Positions 1 to 8,007 of a stretch of 64,000 nt of DNA are shown here, in pieces. Under the pieces are notes generated by a model. It was not told the origin of the DNA. It searched no databases and was given only the letters and a program-made list of their open reading frames with translations. The stretch's first letter is position 1. The number at the start of each line of letters is the position of its first letter. The stretch comes from DAOPYU01 sp942493245. GTDB lineage: Bacteria > Sumerlaeota > Sumerlaeia > UBA8349. The translations under genes and the position numbers were made by a program. The stretch covers positions 3,782,001 to 3,846,000 of the forward strand of contig OW818685.1 in assembly GCA_942493245.1 (NCBI GenBank), written 5' to 3'.

Positions 1-72
1 GCGGCCCTGGTCAAGGATCGCGACTACGAGGAACTGGATCTTTACATCATGCAAAGCCTGTTGGGTGCGTAA
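1..72 (+). CDS. 3' end of an unidentified CDS (partial)
   Basis: An open frame runs from the first base to a TAA at 70-72 and encodes 23 residues ending in QSLLGA. The residues (acidic, DYEELDLYIM) look like a normal protein C-terminus, and the next gene follows 47 bp later in the same direction with its own ribosome-binding site. The protein family cannot be recognised from so short a tail. Confidence 0.5.
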   Translation, partial: AALVKDRDYEELDLYIMQSLLGA

Positions 73-119
73 GCGCGCAGGTTCACCGGGCTTTGAACTG
101 AGAAAGGAGCGAGGGCGTC

Positions 120-1736
120 ATGAAACGGCTTCGCATTTTGATCCTTCAAGGCCTGATTTTGACAGGGGGTCTGGTGTCGGCGTTCGCCCGCGCGGGTGCG
201 CCGGCGCCGGACCCTTCGATTTTTTTCCGCATCCGCGTGGTGGACGAGCAGACGAGCCGGGGCATCCCGCTCGTGGAACTACGCACGACGAATGGAATCT
301 CGTCCTGGACGGACAGCAACGGGCTGGTGGCCTTCTACGAACCAGGGCTGATGGACCGGGATGTTTTTTTCTCGATCAAAAGCCACGGGTATGAGCCGCC
401 GAAGGACGGATTCGGCATCGCGGGCAAGGCGCTGCATCCGGAAGGCGGGAAAAGTGCGGAGATTCGGCTCAAGCGGCTGAACATCGCCGAACGGTTGTAC
501 CGCATCACCGGCGGGGGGATCTATCGCGACAGCCTGCTGCTGGGCGAAAAAGCGCCTCTGAAAGAACCCCTGTTGAACGGCCAGGTGTTCGGGCAGGATT
601 CCGTTCAACCCGTCCTGTACAAGGACAAGATCTACTGGTTCTGGGGGGACACGAACCGGCCGAGCTATCCCCTGGGAAATTTCCACACGACGGGGGGCTT
701 TTCGGACCTGCCCGGTCAGGGCGGGTTGGACCCGTCGGTGGGGGTGGACATCCGGTATTTCGTCGAGGCGCCCGACAAGTTTGTGAAGGAGATCTGTCCC
801 TTCGAACCGGGCGGAGTGCTGGTGTGGATAGACGGTCTGTTGACACTGCCCGACGAGTCGGGCCAGACGCGGTTGGTAACGCACTATGCGTCGCTGAAGA
901 GCATGGAAAAGACGATCGAGCATGGCCTGGCCGTCTGGAATGACGAGAAGGAAATTTTCGAGAAGCGGGTCAAGTTCGACCTGGAGAAGAAGTGGCAGTG
1001 CCCGCAGAGCCACCCGATCCGCCTGACCACCGATGGGGTGGATTATTTCTATTTCCAGATGCCTTTCCACACGATCCGGATGCGCGCCAGCTGGGCGGCG
1101 ATGGTGGATCAGAGCGCCTATGAGGCATTCACACCGCTGGCGCCGGGAACGCGTTACGAGAAGGGGAAATCGCGTGTCGAGCGCGACTCCGAAGGACGCG
1201 TGGTGTGGGGATGGAAACGCGACACGGAGCCAGTGACGACCAGCCAGGAGAAGGAACTCCTCGACGCCGGTCAACTGCACCCGGACGAAACCCGGTTCCT
1301 TCCCAAGGATGCCGAAAGCGGCAAGATTGTGTTGATGCACGGAGGAACGGTGCAGTGGAATGTGTACCGAAAGAAGTGGATTCTCCTCGCGGTGGAGTAT
1401 TACGGGAAACCGTCGTTTCTGGGCGAGGTGTGGTACTCGGAGTCCGATTCGCCGCAAGGCCCGTGGACCTGGGCGCACAGGGTCGTGACGCATGACAAGT
1501 ATTCGTTCTACAACCCCGTCCACCACGCGTTTTACGACCAGGAGGGAGGACGCCTGATCTATTTCGAGGGAACCTACACAACGACGTTCTCGTCGGGCAA
1601 CGAGTTCCAGACGCCGCGCTACGATTACAACCAGATGATGTACCGTCTCGATTTGTCGGACCCGCGTCTGGCGCCCCCCTCGGCCAAAGAGGCGGGCAAG
1701 GCCGAGACGCCGAAAGCCAGAACCTCGAAAAAGTAA
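120..1736 (+). CDS. exported beta-propeller-like hypothetical protein
   Basis: A 538-residue protein with a signal peptide (MKRLRILILQGLILTGGL, cleavage near residues 23-26), so it acts in the periplasm or outside the cell. Residues about 30-120 resemble a carboxypeptidase-like regulatory (Ig-like) domain. The rest is rich in aromatic beta-strand motifs such as YKDKIYWFWGDTN and GEVWYSESDSPQGPW, the pattern of DUF4185 or GH43-like five-bladed propellers. I cannot name catalytic residues, so enzyme activity is unproven. The C-terminus is a short K/A/E tail. The ATG is preceded by AAAGGAG about 10 bp upstream. The DUF1080 gene follows in the same direction after about 170 bp, which suggests a shared role in extracellular carbohydrate handling. 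That link is inference. Confidence 0.75.
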   Translation: MKRLRILILQGLILTGGLVSAFARAGAPAPDPSIFFRIRVVDEQTSRGIPLVELRTTNGISSWTDSNGLVAFYEPGLMDRDVFFSIKSHGYEPPKDGFGIAGKALHPEGGKSAEIRLKRLNIAERLYRITGGGIYRDSLLLGEKAPLKEPLLNGQVFGQDSVQPVLYKDKIYWFWGDTNRPSYPLGNFHTTGGFSDLPGQGGLDPSVGVDIRYFVEAPDKFVKEICPFEPGGVLVWIDGLLTLPDESGQTRLVTHYASLKSMEKTIEHGLAVWNDEKEIFEKRVKFDLEKKWQCPQSHPIRLTTDGVDYFYFQMPFHTIRMRASWAAMVDQSAYEAFTPLAPGTRYEKGKSRVERDSEGRVVWGWKRDTEPVTTSQEKELLDAGQLHPDETRFLPKDAESGKIVLMHGGTVQWNVYRKKWILLAVEYYGKPSFLGEVWYSESDSPQGPWTWAHRVVTHDKYSFYNPVHHAFYDQEGGRLIYFEGTYTTTFSSGNEFQTPRYDYNQMMYRLDLSDPRLAPPSAKEAGKAETPKARTSKK

Positions 1737-1909
1737 GGGTTTTTATTCCCTATCTCCTTGCGTCTAGCCGGATCGCAGGATTAGGATGGTGTTCCTGCGC
1801 AGGCGGCATTTTCCGGGAAGGAATGGTGTTTCCCGTGGTTCTGGGGGACCGATGAACGGACAAAGACTGCGTGCGGCAGACCATACTCATTAAAAGGGAG
1901 ACCGGTAGG

Positions 1910-2698
1910 ATGAAGCGTTTTTTTCTGTTGTTGTTCACGTTGTCGTTTCTGGTGGCGATGACGGGCGGGTGCGCGTTGTTCGAGCATGACGACAAGGACA
2001 AGCGCGACAAGAAGGAAAAGAAAGAGAAGCGCGACAAGGACGGCAAGCAGGAGAAAAAGAAGAAGGCGCCCAAAGACGCCGCCGAATCGCGGGCCGAAAA
2101 GGCAGGGGACAAGACGAGCGATAAAGCGCCGAAAAAAGGGTGGCACACTCTGTTCGACGGCAAGAGCCTGGACGGTTGGACCGCAACGGAAAACAAGGAA
2201 TGCTTTTCGGTTCAGGACGGCGCGATTGTCGCGAAAGGAACCCGTTCGCACCTGTTCTACACCGGGCCAGTGCAGGACCACAAATTCACGAATTTCGAGC
2301 TCAAGGTGGATGTCATGACCCGCAAGGGGTCGAATGGCGGCATCTACTTCGCTACGGAGTTGCAGGAGACCGGCTGGCCGTCGAAGGGGTACGAAGTGCA
2401 GGTCAACAACACGCACACCGACTGGCGCAAAACCGGCAGCCTCTACGCCATCCAGGACGTCAAGGAACAAGTGGCCAAGGACGATGAGTGGTTCACCGAA
2501 CGCATCATCGTGCAGGGGAAGCATGTGCTCATCAGCGTGAATGGCAAGACCGTGGTGGATTACACGGAACCGGCCAATGCGGAACGGACGCCCGACATGA
2601 AAGGACGGCTCATCGCCCCCGGTACTATCGCGCTGCAGGGACACGATCCCGACAGTACGATCTATTACAAGAACATCCAGATCAAACCGTTGCCGTGA
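1910..2698 (+). CDS. DUF1080 lipoprotein (3-keto-disaccharide hydrolase family)
   Basis: A 262-residue lipoprotein. The signal MKRFFLLLFTLSFLVAMTGG ends at Cys21 (lipobox TGGC). A strongly charged Lys/Asp/Glu linker (residues about 25-75) follows, then one DUF1080 domain (PF06439) beginning at GWHTLFDGKSLDGW and ending YYKNIQIKPLP. The family has a concanavalin-like jelly-roll fold, and members hydrolyse 3-keto-glycosides. Internal motifs GSNGGIYF and the C-terminal KNIQIK are typical. An open frame extends to 1871, but the ATG at 1910 has AAAAGGGAG about 9 bp upstream and gives a proper signal peptide, so it is preferred. The linker suggests the domain is held off the membrane. It pairs functionally with the DUF1080-containing protein at 14772-18191. 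Confidence 0.9.
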   Translation: MKRFFLLLFTLSFLVAMTGGCALFEHDDKDKRDKKEKKEKRDKDGKQEKKKKAPKDAAESRAEKAGDKTSDKAPKKGWHTLFDGKSLDGWTATENKECFSVQDGAIVAKGTRSHLFYTGPVQDHKFTNFELKVDVMTRKGSNGGIYFATELQETGWPSKGYEVQVNNTHTDWRKTGSLYAIQDVKEQVAKDDEWFTERIIVQGKHVLISVNGKTVVDYTEPANAERTPDMKGRLIAPGTIALQGHDPDSTIYYKNIQIKPLP

Positions 2699-2826
2699 AA
2701 GCCCCCTGACTGATTCAAGATGGGCCCAAACGAGCAAGCAAACATGGATTGACAGGCTTTTCCTAAAACAGAGAAACCCCGTCGGTGTCCCCTAAATGAC
2801 ACGGGAACCGGGTGCGGTGAAACAGA

Positions 2827-2885
2827 TTTCATGAAACAAAATGGGCCTTCCTCACAACGAGGAATGCCCATTTTGTTTCATGAAA
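2827..2885. terminator. long bidirectional intrinsic terminator
   Basis: Outer arms 2827-2846 and 2866-2885 are a perfect 20-bp inverted repeat. An inner 6-bp stem (TTCCTC/GAGGAA) closes a 5-nt loop. Read in either direction, a GGGC...GCCC stem is followed by ATTTTGTTT, so both strands have a U-rich tail. It lies between the convergent genes ending at 2698 (+) and 2904 (-). Confidence 0.9.
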
Positions 2886-2903
2886 GACCCCTGCAGGTGG
2901 GGC

Positions 2904-3539
2904 TTAGAGTTGATCTGCCAGTTTTGTGATGAGTTGATCGGCCAGTCTGCGGGTGGTTTTCCCCGCGACATAGTTCGGGGAGAACACAAAGAAGTTCAGC
3001 CCCCCATGCGGGTTGCCCGAGAATTTCTCCGTGGCGGAGAACTGAAGAACCTGGGTCTTTTTCCCCAGATCCGTCACCGTGCAATCGGCCTGCAGGGCCA
3101 CGTACCCGGCCATGTAGTCGCAGATGACATAATCGTCGGAGTACCAGGTGGGCCAATCCCCCAGAAGGTACCGCAGGAGGCCGTTGCCTTTTTCGTAGTT
3201 CGTCAGGGTACAACTGATCTGATAGACGGTCTTGCCGGTCTGGAGGTAGGTCCAGAGGGTATCGTAGTTGTCCGTGACGATGGGCGCGGTTCGCTCGGGT
3301 GTCGCCAGAATGCGCTTGTAGAGGCTCTTCTGGAGATCCAGGGCGAGGTTTTGCTTGACGGATGATTCGACGTCAGTATTGGCATCCAGAGCGCCCGCGA
3401 CCCGCACGGTGGGTTCCACGTAAAGCACATAGGGCGAGTCGGGACGAGGGGCTTTTTTCGGGGGTTCCTGCGGTTTCCGGAACGAAGCGCAACCGCAGGC
3501 CAAAAGCAGGACCAGAAGGGCAAGTGTCAAACGACGCAT
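2904..3539 (-). CDS. hypothetical lipoprotein
   Basis: A 211-residue protein with a short lipoprotein signal (MRRLTLALLVLLLACGCASF; acylated Cys15 or Cys17), so it is anchored in the inner or outer membrane. The mature part has a Pro/Lys-rich linker followed by an alpha/beta region (YVLYVEPTVRVAG, DNYDTLWTYLQTGKTVYQIS, GYVALQADCTVTDLGKKTQV) resembling small envelope lipoproteins such as transport-auxiliary proteins. No family can be assigned with confidence. The last residues contain a direct peptide repeat (KLADQL twice). Its own terminator-flanked position between 2885 and 3568 suggests a monocistronic unit. The OmpA-like lipoprotein lies upstream on the same strand. Confidence 0.75.
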   Translation of the reverse strand: MRRLTLALLVLLLACGCASFRKPQEPPKKAPRPDSPYVLYVEPTVRVAGALDANTDVESSVKQNLALDLQKSLYKRILATPERTAPIVTDNYDTLWTYLQTGKTVYQISCTLTNYEKGNGLLRYLLGDWPTWYSDDYVICDYMAGYVALQADCTVTDLGKKTQVLQFSATEKFSGNPHGGLNFFVFSPNYVAGKTTRRLADQLITKLADQL

Positions 3540-3564
3540 GTGAGAGAGTCTCCTCTTCAGTCAG

Positions 3565-3610
3565 AAAAAGATTGCTCCCCGCAAGGGAATACCCAAGGGG
3601 GAGCAATCTT
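3565..3610 (-). terminator. intrinsic terminator of the OmpA-like gene
   Basis: A 13-bp perfect stem (3568-3580 with 3598-3610, AAGATTGCTCCCC) with a 17-nt loop. On the minus strand it is followed by a U run (complement of AAAAA at 3565-3569). It lies just after the stop of the minus-strand gene at 3651. Confidence 0.85.
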
Positions 3611-3650
3611 GTCACATCTCAACTTTTCAAGCAATTCCACGAAATCGGAA

Positions 3651-4403
3651 CTACTTCTTCATTTCCTGCTTCTCGATCTTCACTTCGGGCCAAATCACCA
3701 CGCTGGCGCGACGGTTCTGCTTCTTGCCGTCGGCGGTGGCGTTGTCAGCGCGGGGCTGGAACTCGCCGAAGCTCAAAGCGCCCAGGCGTTTCGGATCCAC
3801 GTTGCATTTCTCGGCCAGGAAGTGCGTGATGGCCAGCGAACGGGCGGCGCCCAGTTCCCAGTTCGACTTCCAGTTGGAGTACTTGATGGGATCGCTGTCC
3901 GTGTGACCTTCGATGAAGATGGCGCACTTGGCATAATCGCCATTGAGCTGTTTGGCCATTTCCTGAAGGGTCTTCTCACCCTCGGCCGTCAGTTTGGCGC
4001 GACCGGGCTTGAAGAGTTCTTCGGCACCCATCGTCAGGGTGATGGGCTTGACCGGCTGGCCCTTGGCCAGTTCGGCTTTCAGGCGTTCGATTTCCGCTTC
4101 GAGTTCCTTGATGCGGGCATCCTTATCCGCCAGTTGTTTCTTCAAACTCGCGATTTCTTTGTCGGTGGCTTTCTGATCAATGATGTCGCCGATCAGGGCG
4201 CCGGTCAAACCGCCCGCCGCCGCACCCACCAGAGCGCCTTCCGCTGCGCTGAGTTCACCCACATGGTTGGCCCATGGCCCGCCGATCGCGGCACCGACCA
4301 GACCACCACCCGCTGCCCACTTCTGCGTCGTGGTACAGCCAGTCATCATGGCCATGACCACCAGGCACAACACCAGTGCTTTCAACCCGTTTGCCAGTCT
4401 CAT
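3651..4403 (-). CDS. OmpA/Pal-family peptidoglycan-binding lipoprotein
   Basis: A 250-residue lipoprotein. The signal peptide ends in the lipobox MTGC (Cys23). It is followed by a glycine-zipper-like segment (GGGLVGAAIGG, GAAAGGLTGALIG; residues about 32-72), a coiled coil (about 78-115, KELEAEIERLKAEL) and a C-terminal OmpA domain (about 120-245). The OmpA domain shows the family signature FIEGHTDSD, the ELGAARS helix and NRRASVVI, which bind diaminopimelate in peptidoglycan. It most likely tethers the outer membrane to the wall. An open frame runs to 4643, but the ATG at 4403 has AGGGAGGGTGAA immediately upstream and gives the lipoprotein signal, so it is chosen. A terminator at 3565-3610 closes the unit. 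Confidence 0.88.
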   Translation of the reverse strand: MRLANGLKALVLCLVVMAMMTGCTTTQKWAAGGGLVGAAIGGPWANHVGELSAAEGALVGAAAGGLTGALIGDIIDQKATDKEIASLKKQLADKDARIKELEAEIERLKAELAKGQPVKPITLTMGAEELFKPGRAKLTAEGEKTLQEMAKQLNGDYAKCAIFIEGHTDSDPIKYSNWKSNWELGAARSLAITHFLAEKCNVDPKRLGALSFGEFQPRADNATADGKKQNRRASVVIWPEVKIEKQEMKK

Positions 4404-4630
4404 TTTCACCCTCCCTAGTCCCTTGAAATAAAATGCCGTCAATTTTTCTTGCACTTTGGCTCTCACCTTACATGGTGATCTAAGGTGGAAGATACCACAC
4501 CGGGTGTTCAGACCACAACTATTTTTTGCAAGTATTTTTTTGGTTAAATTACGAGCGAACCGGGAACGGAAAGCGGGGGACGGAAGCGATAAAGCAGGGG
4601 GGCGGACAGATTCCACGGAATCGAGACCGG

Positions 4631-4658
4631 GACAATTCGTCAATCCAGAGACAGACCC
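4631..4658 (+). repeat. 28-bp direct repeat, copy 1
   Basis: GACAATTCGTCAATCCAG followed by RGACAGACCC. The second copy (4940-4967) has one mismatch and lies 309 bp downstream in the same orientation. The pair brackets the palindromic element at 4754-4864. Confidence 0.8.
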
Positions 4659-4753
4659 CAGGAACTCCTCATTGTCCGGTGAAGGGTGAGGTTGTCGTTC
4701 GAGGGAGGGGATGCGGGAAGTGCCCCGTCGCTGTGAAAGCGGGGAAGGCTCGG

Positions 4754-4864
4754 AGGTGGCACGGGCGTCCCGCCCGTGAATTGCCGACGTTTTCGTCGGC
4801 AGAACCGAGGATTTCGGATCCTTTATTCCGGAGCCTCTTCATGGGCGGGACGCCCATGCCACCT
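4754..4864. repeat. three-hairpin palindromic element
   Basis: The arms 4754-4779 and 4839-4864 are 26-bp inverted repeats (24 of 26 match), and each arm is itself palindromic (GGGCGTCCCGCCC core). Between them is a smaller hairpin, TGCCGAC/GTCGGCA (4782-4801). The GGCGGGACGCCC core recurs at 9841, 10041 and 34636, so it belongs to a dispersed REP-like family. Confidence 0.8.
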
Positions 4865-4939
4865 CAAAAACCGCCTTTCTCTCTGTGGGAAGGCCGCAAG
4901 ATGGGGTTGTTGATTTCAAGTAAACCGGAAGATCATATA

Positions 4940-4967
4940 GACAATTCGTCAATCCAGGGACAGACCC
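4940..4967 (+). repeat. 28-bp direct repeat, copy 2
   Basis: Second copy of the repeat at 4631-4658, with one substitution. Confidence 0.8.
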
Positions 4968-5249
4968 GGACGTTCCATCTTCCCTGTTGACCGGGGGAGC
5001 CGTGGCGCGCAAAATGTCCTCTCCACGTCCCGTTTCACTGCCGTTTCAGGTTGAATCCGATGGAATTCCCGTGTGGCCGGGTGTTTTGCGGTCAAGAACT
5101 TCTTGCATGTTTTGCGGTTGCCTGCGAGTATTCTCTGTGGTTCTTCAGGAGTTGAAGAAGACTGCTGAGGAGTTGCGGAAGAAACCGGACCCGGTCGCGC
5201 TTTCTCTGTCTGGACGACGCGGGGGGTGGTGTGTGATGTGGGGGAAAAG

Positions 5250-5993
5250 ATGGTTGATACAGAGCCAGTCCTGCCGTTCCCGTTGACGTGCGAGGGGATT
5301 GCCCCGTTTGTGGGGGAGTGTTTTCATCCCGCGCGCTCGAGTGGTCAGGCGGATGTGTATGCCATGACGGGTGGAGCGGAAGACTGGGTGTTGAAGGACT
5401 TCTCTCGGCGTCCCTGGTGGATGCGGATCCTGGTGAATCGGCGCGCCATGCGGCGCGAGGCGCGGGCGCTCGAAGCCTTGCAGGGTTTGCCGGGGTTGCC
5501 CCGAATCGCCGGGGTGGTGGGGCAAGACGCATTGTTGATCGAGCGGCTTTACGCGGATCGTCTCCCCCATCGCGAGGAGGCGGCTCCGTCGGCGCTCTTC
5601 TTCGAGCGATTGAACGCGCTGGTGGGCGAAATGCACCGGCGGGGCTGGTCGCACGGGGACTTGCGGCGCAAGAATATCCTGCTGGACGGCGCGGAGCAGC
5701 CTTATCTGATCGACTTCGCCACGGCGGTGCATTTGCCGCCGGGCGCGGTCGCTCTGAGACGGTGGGTGTTCGAGCGGCTTGTCGAGGTGGACCGGATCAA
5801 CCTGGCGCGCATCAAGGAGTCGTATCGTCCGGAAGACTTGACCGCCGGGGAACGGCAGCTTGTGGAGTGTCAGCCGTGGCACTGGCGGGTTGGCCACTGG
5901 TTCCGCAAGAATGTGTATCGTCCGTTTAAACCGCGTCACCGGCGCGAGACGTGGGAACGTATTCGGGCGAAACTGGGACTGGGTCGCCGTTGA
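5250..5993 (+). CDS. small Kdo-kinase/RIO-like protein kinase
   Basis: A 247-residue protein with the catalytic core of the Kdo-kinase/RIO/lipopolysaccharide-kinase superfamily: GQADVYAM resembles a glycine-rich loop, VLKDFSRRPWW supplies the ATP-binding Lys, HGDLRRKNILLD is the catalytic loop (HxDxxxxN), and LIDFATA is the DFG-equivalent metal site. No transmembrane segment is visible, so it is probably cytoplasmic. The substrate could be a sugar on an envelope glycolipid or a protein; sequence alone does not decide. The ATG at 5250 is chosen. An in-frame GTG at 5226 is an alternative, and both have G-rich upstream sequence. The next gene starts about 100 bp downstream. Confidence 0.75.
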   Translation: MVDTEPVLPFPLTCEGIAPFVGECFHPARSSGQADVYAMTGGAEDWVLKDFSRRPWWMRILVNRRAMRREARALEALQGLPGLPRIAGVVGQDALLIERLYADRLPHREEAAPSALFFERLNALVGEMHRRGWSHGDLRRKNILLDGAEQPYLIDFATAVHLPPGAVALRRWVFERLVEVDRINLARIKESYRPEDLTAGERQLVECQPWHWRVGHWFRKNVYRPFKPRHRRETWERIRAKLGLGRR

Positions 5994-6090
5994 ACGGGGA
6001 CGCCAGACTGGATTGAAACGCAGAAAAACAATCGGGCCGGAAGTTTTGGGGTGCGGGTTTGCCTTGCCTTTCGGAGTCTGAAAAAGGAAG

Positions 6091-7158
6091 ATGGGATCGC
6101 TCATGGATGTGGATCGGTTAAAAGAAGCGGCTGTGGAATGCATTCGGCGAAAAGATTTTGCCGAAGCGAAGGCATTGCTGAAAAAGGCGGCGGAATTAGC
6201 GCCGTTGCGCAACGATATTCGGGATTTGTTGTTTCACGCAGCCCAGATGGAGTCGTCGGGCGGCCGCCGCGGTCGAGGCGGCGCGGCCAATAGCGATTCC
6301 GCTTCCGGGATGCGGATGTGGGTATTCGCCCTGATCTATCTTGTCTCGGTCCTGGCGGCTGGCGCGGGCGGTTTCTGGGCGGGGCGTTATCTGGATTGGG
6401 GATCGCTGTCGGAATCGAAGTCGAGCGGTGAACAAATGGACGAATCCTCGACGGGGGACACGGAAGCGGGGTCCCTGGATTCCTCGGGTGGCGCCACAGG
6501 CGACACGCGGGATCGCGGGATGTCGGAGCGCGAGCGCGCCGAAAGCGGTTTTCTGGAGCGCACCCCCGACCGTCCGGGCGATCGGGGGGATATCCCGCAG
6601 GACGCCGGTGGGGCGGCGGATGCCGGCGCTCAGCGCAAGGAAAGCGCTCAGGCGGAAATTCAATCGCTGACAAAGGCCGGACAATACGCCGATGCGATCC
6701 TGAAGATCGAAGAATTGCAGAAAGCCAAACCGGACCCGTTCGAGGCGCGCAAGTTGCGCGAGGATCTGGCGCGGTGCCACTACATGCTGGGGAAGCAGGC
6801 GATCGGCGCGGGCGATCTCGATAAGGCGATCGGACAGATGAAAAGAGCGGTAGAAACAGATGGGGCAGAGGCGGATTATTTCTGCGGTCTGGGCGAGGCG
6901 TATTGCCAGCGAGGACCGCGCCCAAACGCGGGCAAGGACGATTATCAACTGGCGCGAGAGGCCCTGGAGAAAGCGTTGAAGTTGGATAAGGATCACCTGG
7001 CCAGTTATGACATACTGGGGTTGACGTATCTGCGGATGGGCAATCAGGTGAAAGCGGCTGAGTGTTACCAGACGATCATCAAGAAGTCGCCCCAATCCAA
7101 GGAGGCCGAAAAGGCCCGCACTGCGTTGCGGAGCAACGGCATGAAGATACCGGAGTGA
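6091..7158 (+). CDS. membrane-anchored TPR protein
   Basis: A 355-residue protein. An N-terminal TPR-like helix pair (DRLKEAAVECIRRKDFAEAK, about 5-50) is followed by one transmembrane helix (about 73-100, MWVFALIYLVSVLAAGAGGF), a low-complexity Ser/Gly/Asp/Glu linker (about 105-185) and at least three TPR units (about 190-350; YFCGLGEAYCQRGP, ASYDILGLTYLRMGNQVKAA). TPRs bind partner proteins, so it is probably a scaffold on the membrane. The ATG follows AAAAAGGAAG directly. It is likely co-transcribed with rpe, whose ATG lies 48 bp beyond its stop. Confidence 0.8.
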   Translation: MGSLMDVDRLKEAAVECIRRKDFAEAKALLKKAAELAPLRNDIRDLLFHAAQMESSGGRRGRGGAANSDSASGMRMWVFALIYLVSVLAAGAGGFWAGRYLDWGSLSESKSSGEQMDESSTGDTEAGSLDSSGGATGDTRDRGMSERERAESGFLERTPDRPGDRGDIPQDAGGAADAGAQRKESAQAEIQSLTKAGQYADAILKIEELQKAKPDPFEARKLREDLARCHYMLGKQAIGAGDLDKAIGQMKRAVETDGAEADYFCGLGEAYCQRGPRPNAGKDDYQLAREALEKALKLDKDHLASYDILGLTYLRMGNQVKAAECYQTIIKKSPQSKEAEKARTALRSNGMKIPE

Positions 7159-7205
7159 CGGTTTCGGCGGGCGGCGGGTATTCTGGAAAAAGGGGAAACG
7201 GGCAC

Positions 7206-7949
7206 ATGGGGAAGGTAACGAGCGCCAATGGGAAACGTTTTGAAACGACGGTATCGAAGGTTTTCTCTGACGCGCATCCTGAACGGCTGCTGACACTGGC
7301 GCCATCCATTCTGGCCGCGGATTTCGCCAACCTCGGAGCCGAAATCCGGCGGGTGGGACGCAAGAAAGTCCGCTGGATCCATGTGGACGTGATGGATGGG
7401 CATTTCGTGCCGAACCTGTCGGTAGGCCCCCCCGTTGTCAAGTCGCTAAGGACGCTCTCATCCCAGCTTTTCATAGACACGCACCTGATGCTCGACAATC
7501 CGATGGATTATGCCGAGGCGTTTGTCCGCAGCGGCTCGGACCTGGTCAATATCCACGCCGAAGTGGTTTCGGACCTTCCCCGGGCGCTGAAACGAATTCA
7601 ACGTCTGGGAGTGCGGACAGGCGTAACAATCAAGCCCAAGACGCCGGTCAGCGCGATCGAGGCCGTACTCGACAAGGTGGATCTGGTTTTGGTCATGACG
7701 GTGGAACCGGGATTCGGCGGACAGGAATTGATGCCGGCGGCGTTGAGCAAGGTGCGCCAGCTGGCGCGCCTGCGCGAGGAACGGGGACTGAAGTTCCTGA
7801 TTCAGGTGGACGGGGGAATTGACCCGAAGACCGTGGGGCTGGCGGTCGCGGCAGGCGCCAATGTGCTTGTGGCGGGTTCGGCTGTTTTCGGGCATGGCGA
7901 AGTGGGGGCCAATATAGACGCGCTGGTCGAAGCGGCCTTGCGGATTTGA
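7206..7949 (+). CDS. rpe: ribulose-phosphate 3-epimerase
   Basis: A 247-residue cytoplasmic TIM-barrel enzyme that interconverts D-ribulose 5-phosphate and D-xylulose 5-phosphate in the pentose phosphate pathway. Visible signatures are LAPSILAADFANLG, HVDVMDGHFVPN (metal-binding Asp and His), DTHLML, VEPGFGGQ and QVDGGI near the end. The family is usually about 220-230 residues. Here a roughly 28-residue N-terminal tail precedes the barrel, so translation could start later, but the ATG at 7206 has AAAGGGGAAA upstream. It follows the TPR gene closely and precedes the flavoprotein gene by 58 bp, consistent with one transcript. Confidence 0.93.
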   Translation: MGKVTSANGKRFETTVSKVFSDAHPERLLTLAPSILAADFANLGAEIRRVGRKKVRWIHVDVMDGHFVPNLSVGPPVVKSLRTLSSQLFIDTHLMLDNPMDYAEAFVRSGSDLVNIHAEVVSDLPRALKRIQRLGVRTGVTIKPKTPVSAIEAVLDKVDLVLVMTVEPGFGGQELMPAALSKVRQLARLREERGLKFLIQVDGGIDPKTVGLAVAAGANVLVAGSAVFGHGEVGANIDALVEAALRI

Positions 7950-8007
7950 GTCCCCCCGGGCGATGCCGGAATGGGAAAAGGGTTGGGGAAAAGGAGGAAC
8001 AACGGAC

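Larger units (their letters stand above)
4404..5249. other. 846-bp intergenic region with repeats
   Basis: This lies upstream of the divergent OmpA-like (-) and kinase (+) genes. It contains two direct repeats and a three-hairpin palindromic element, listed separately. The open frames here cross the palindromes and have no family resemblance, so I call no gene. Confidence 0.6.
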
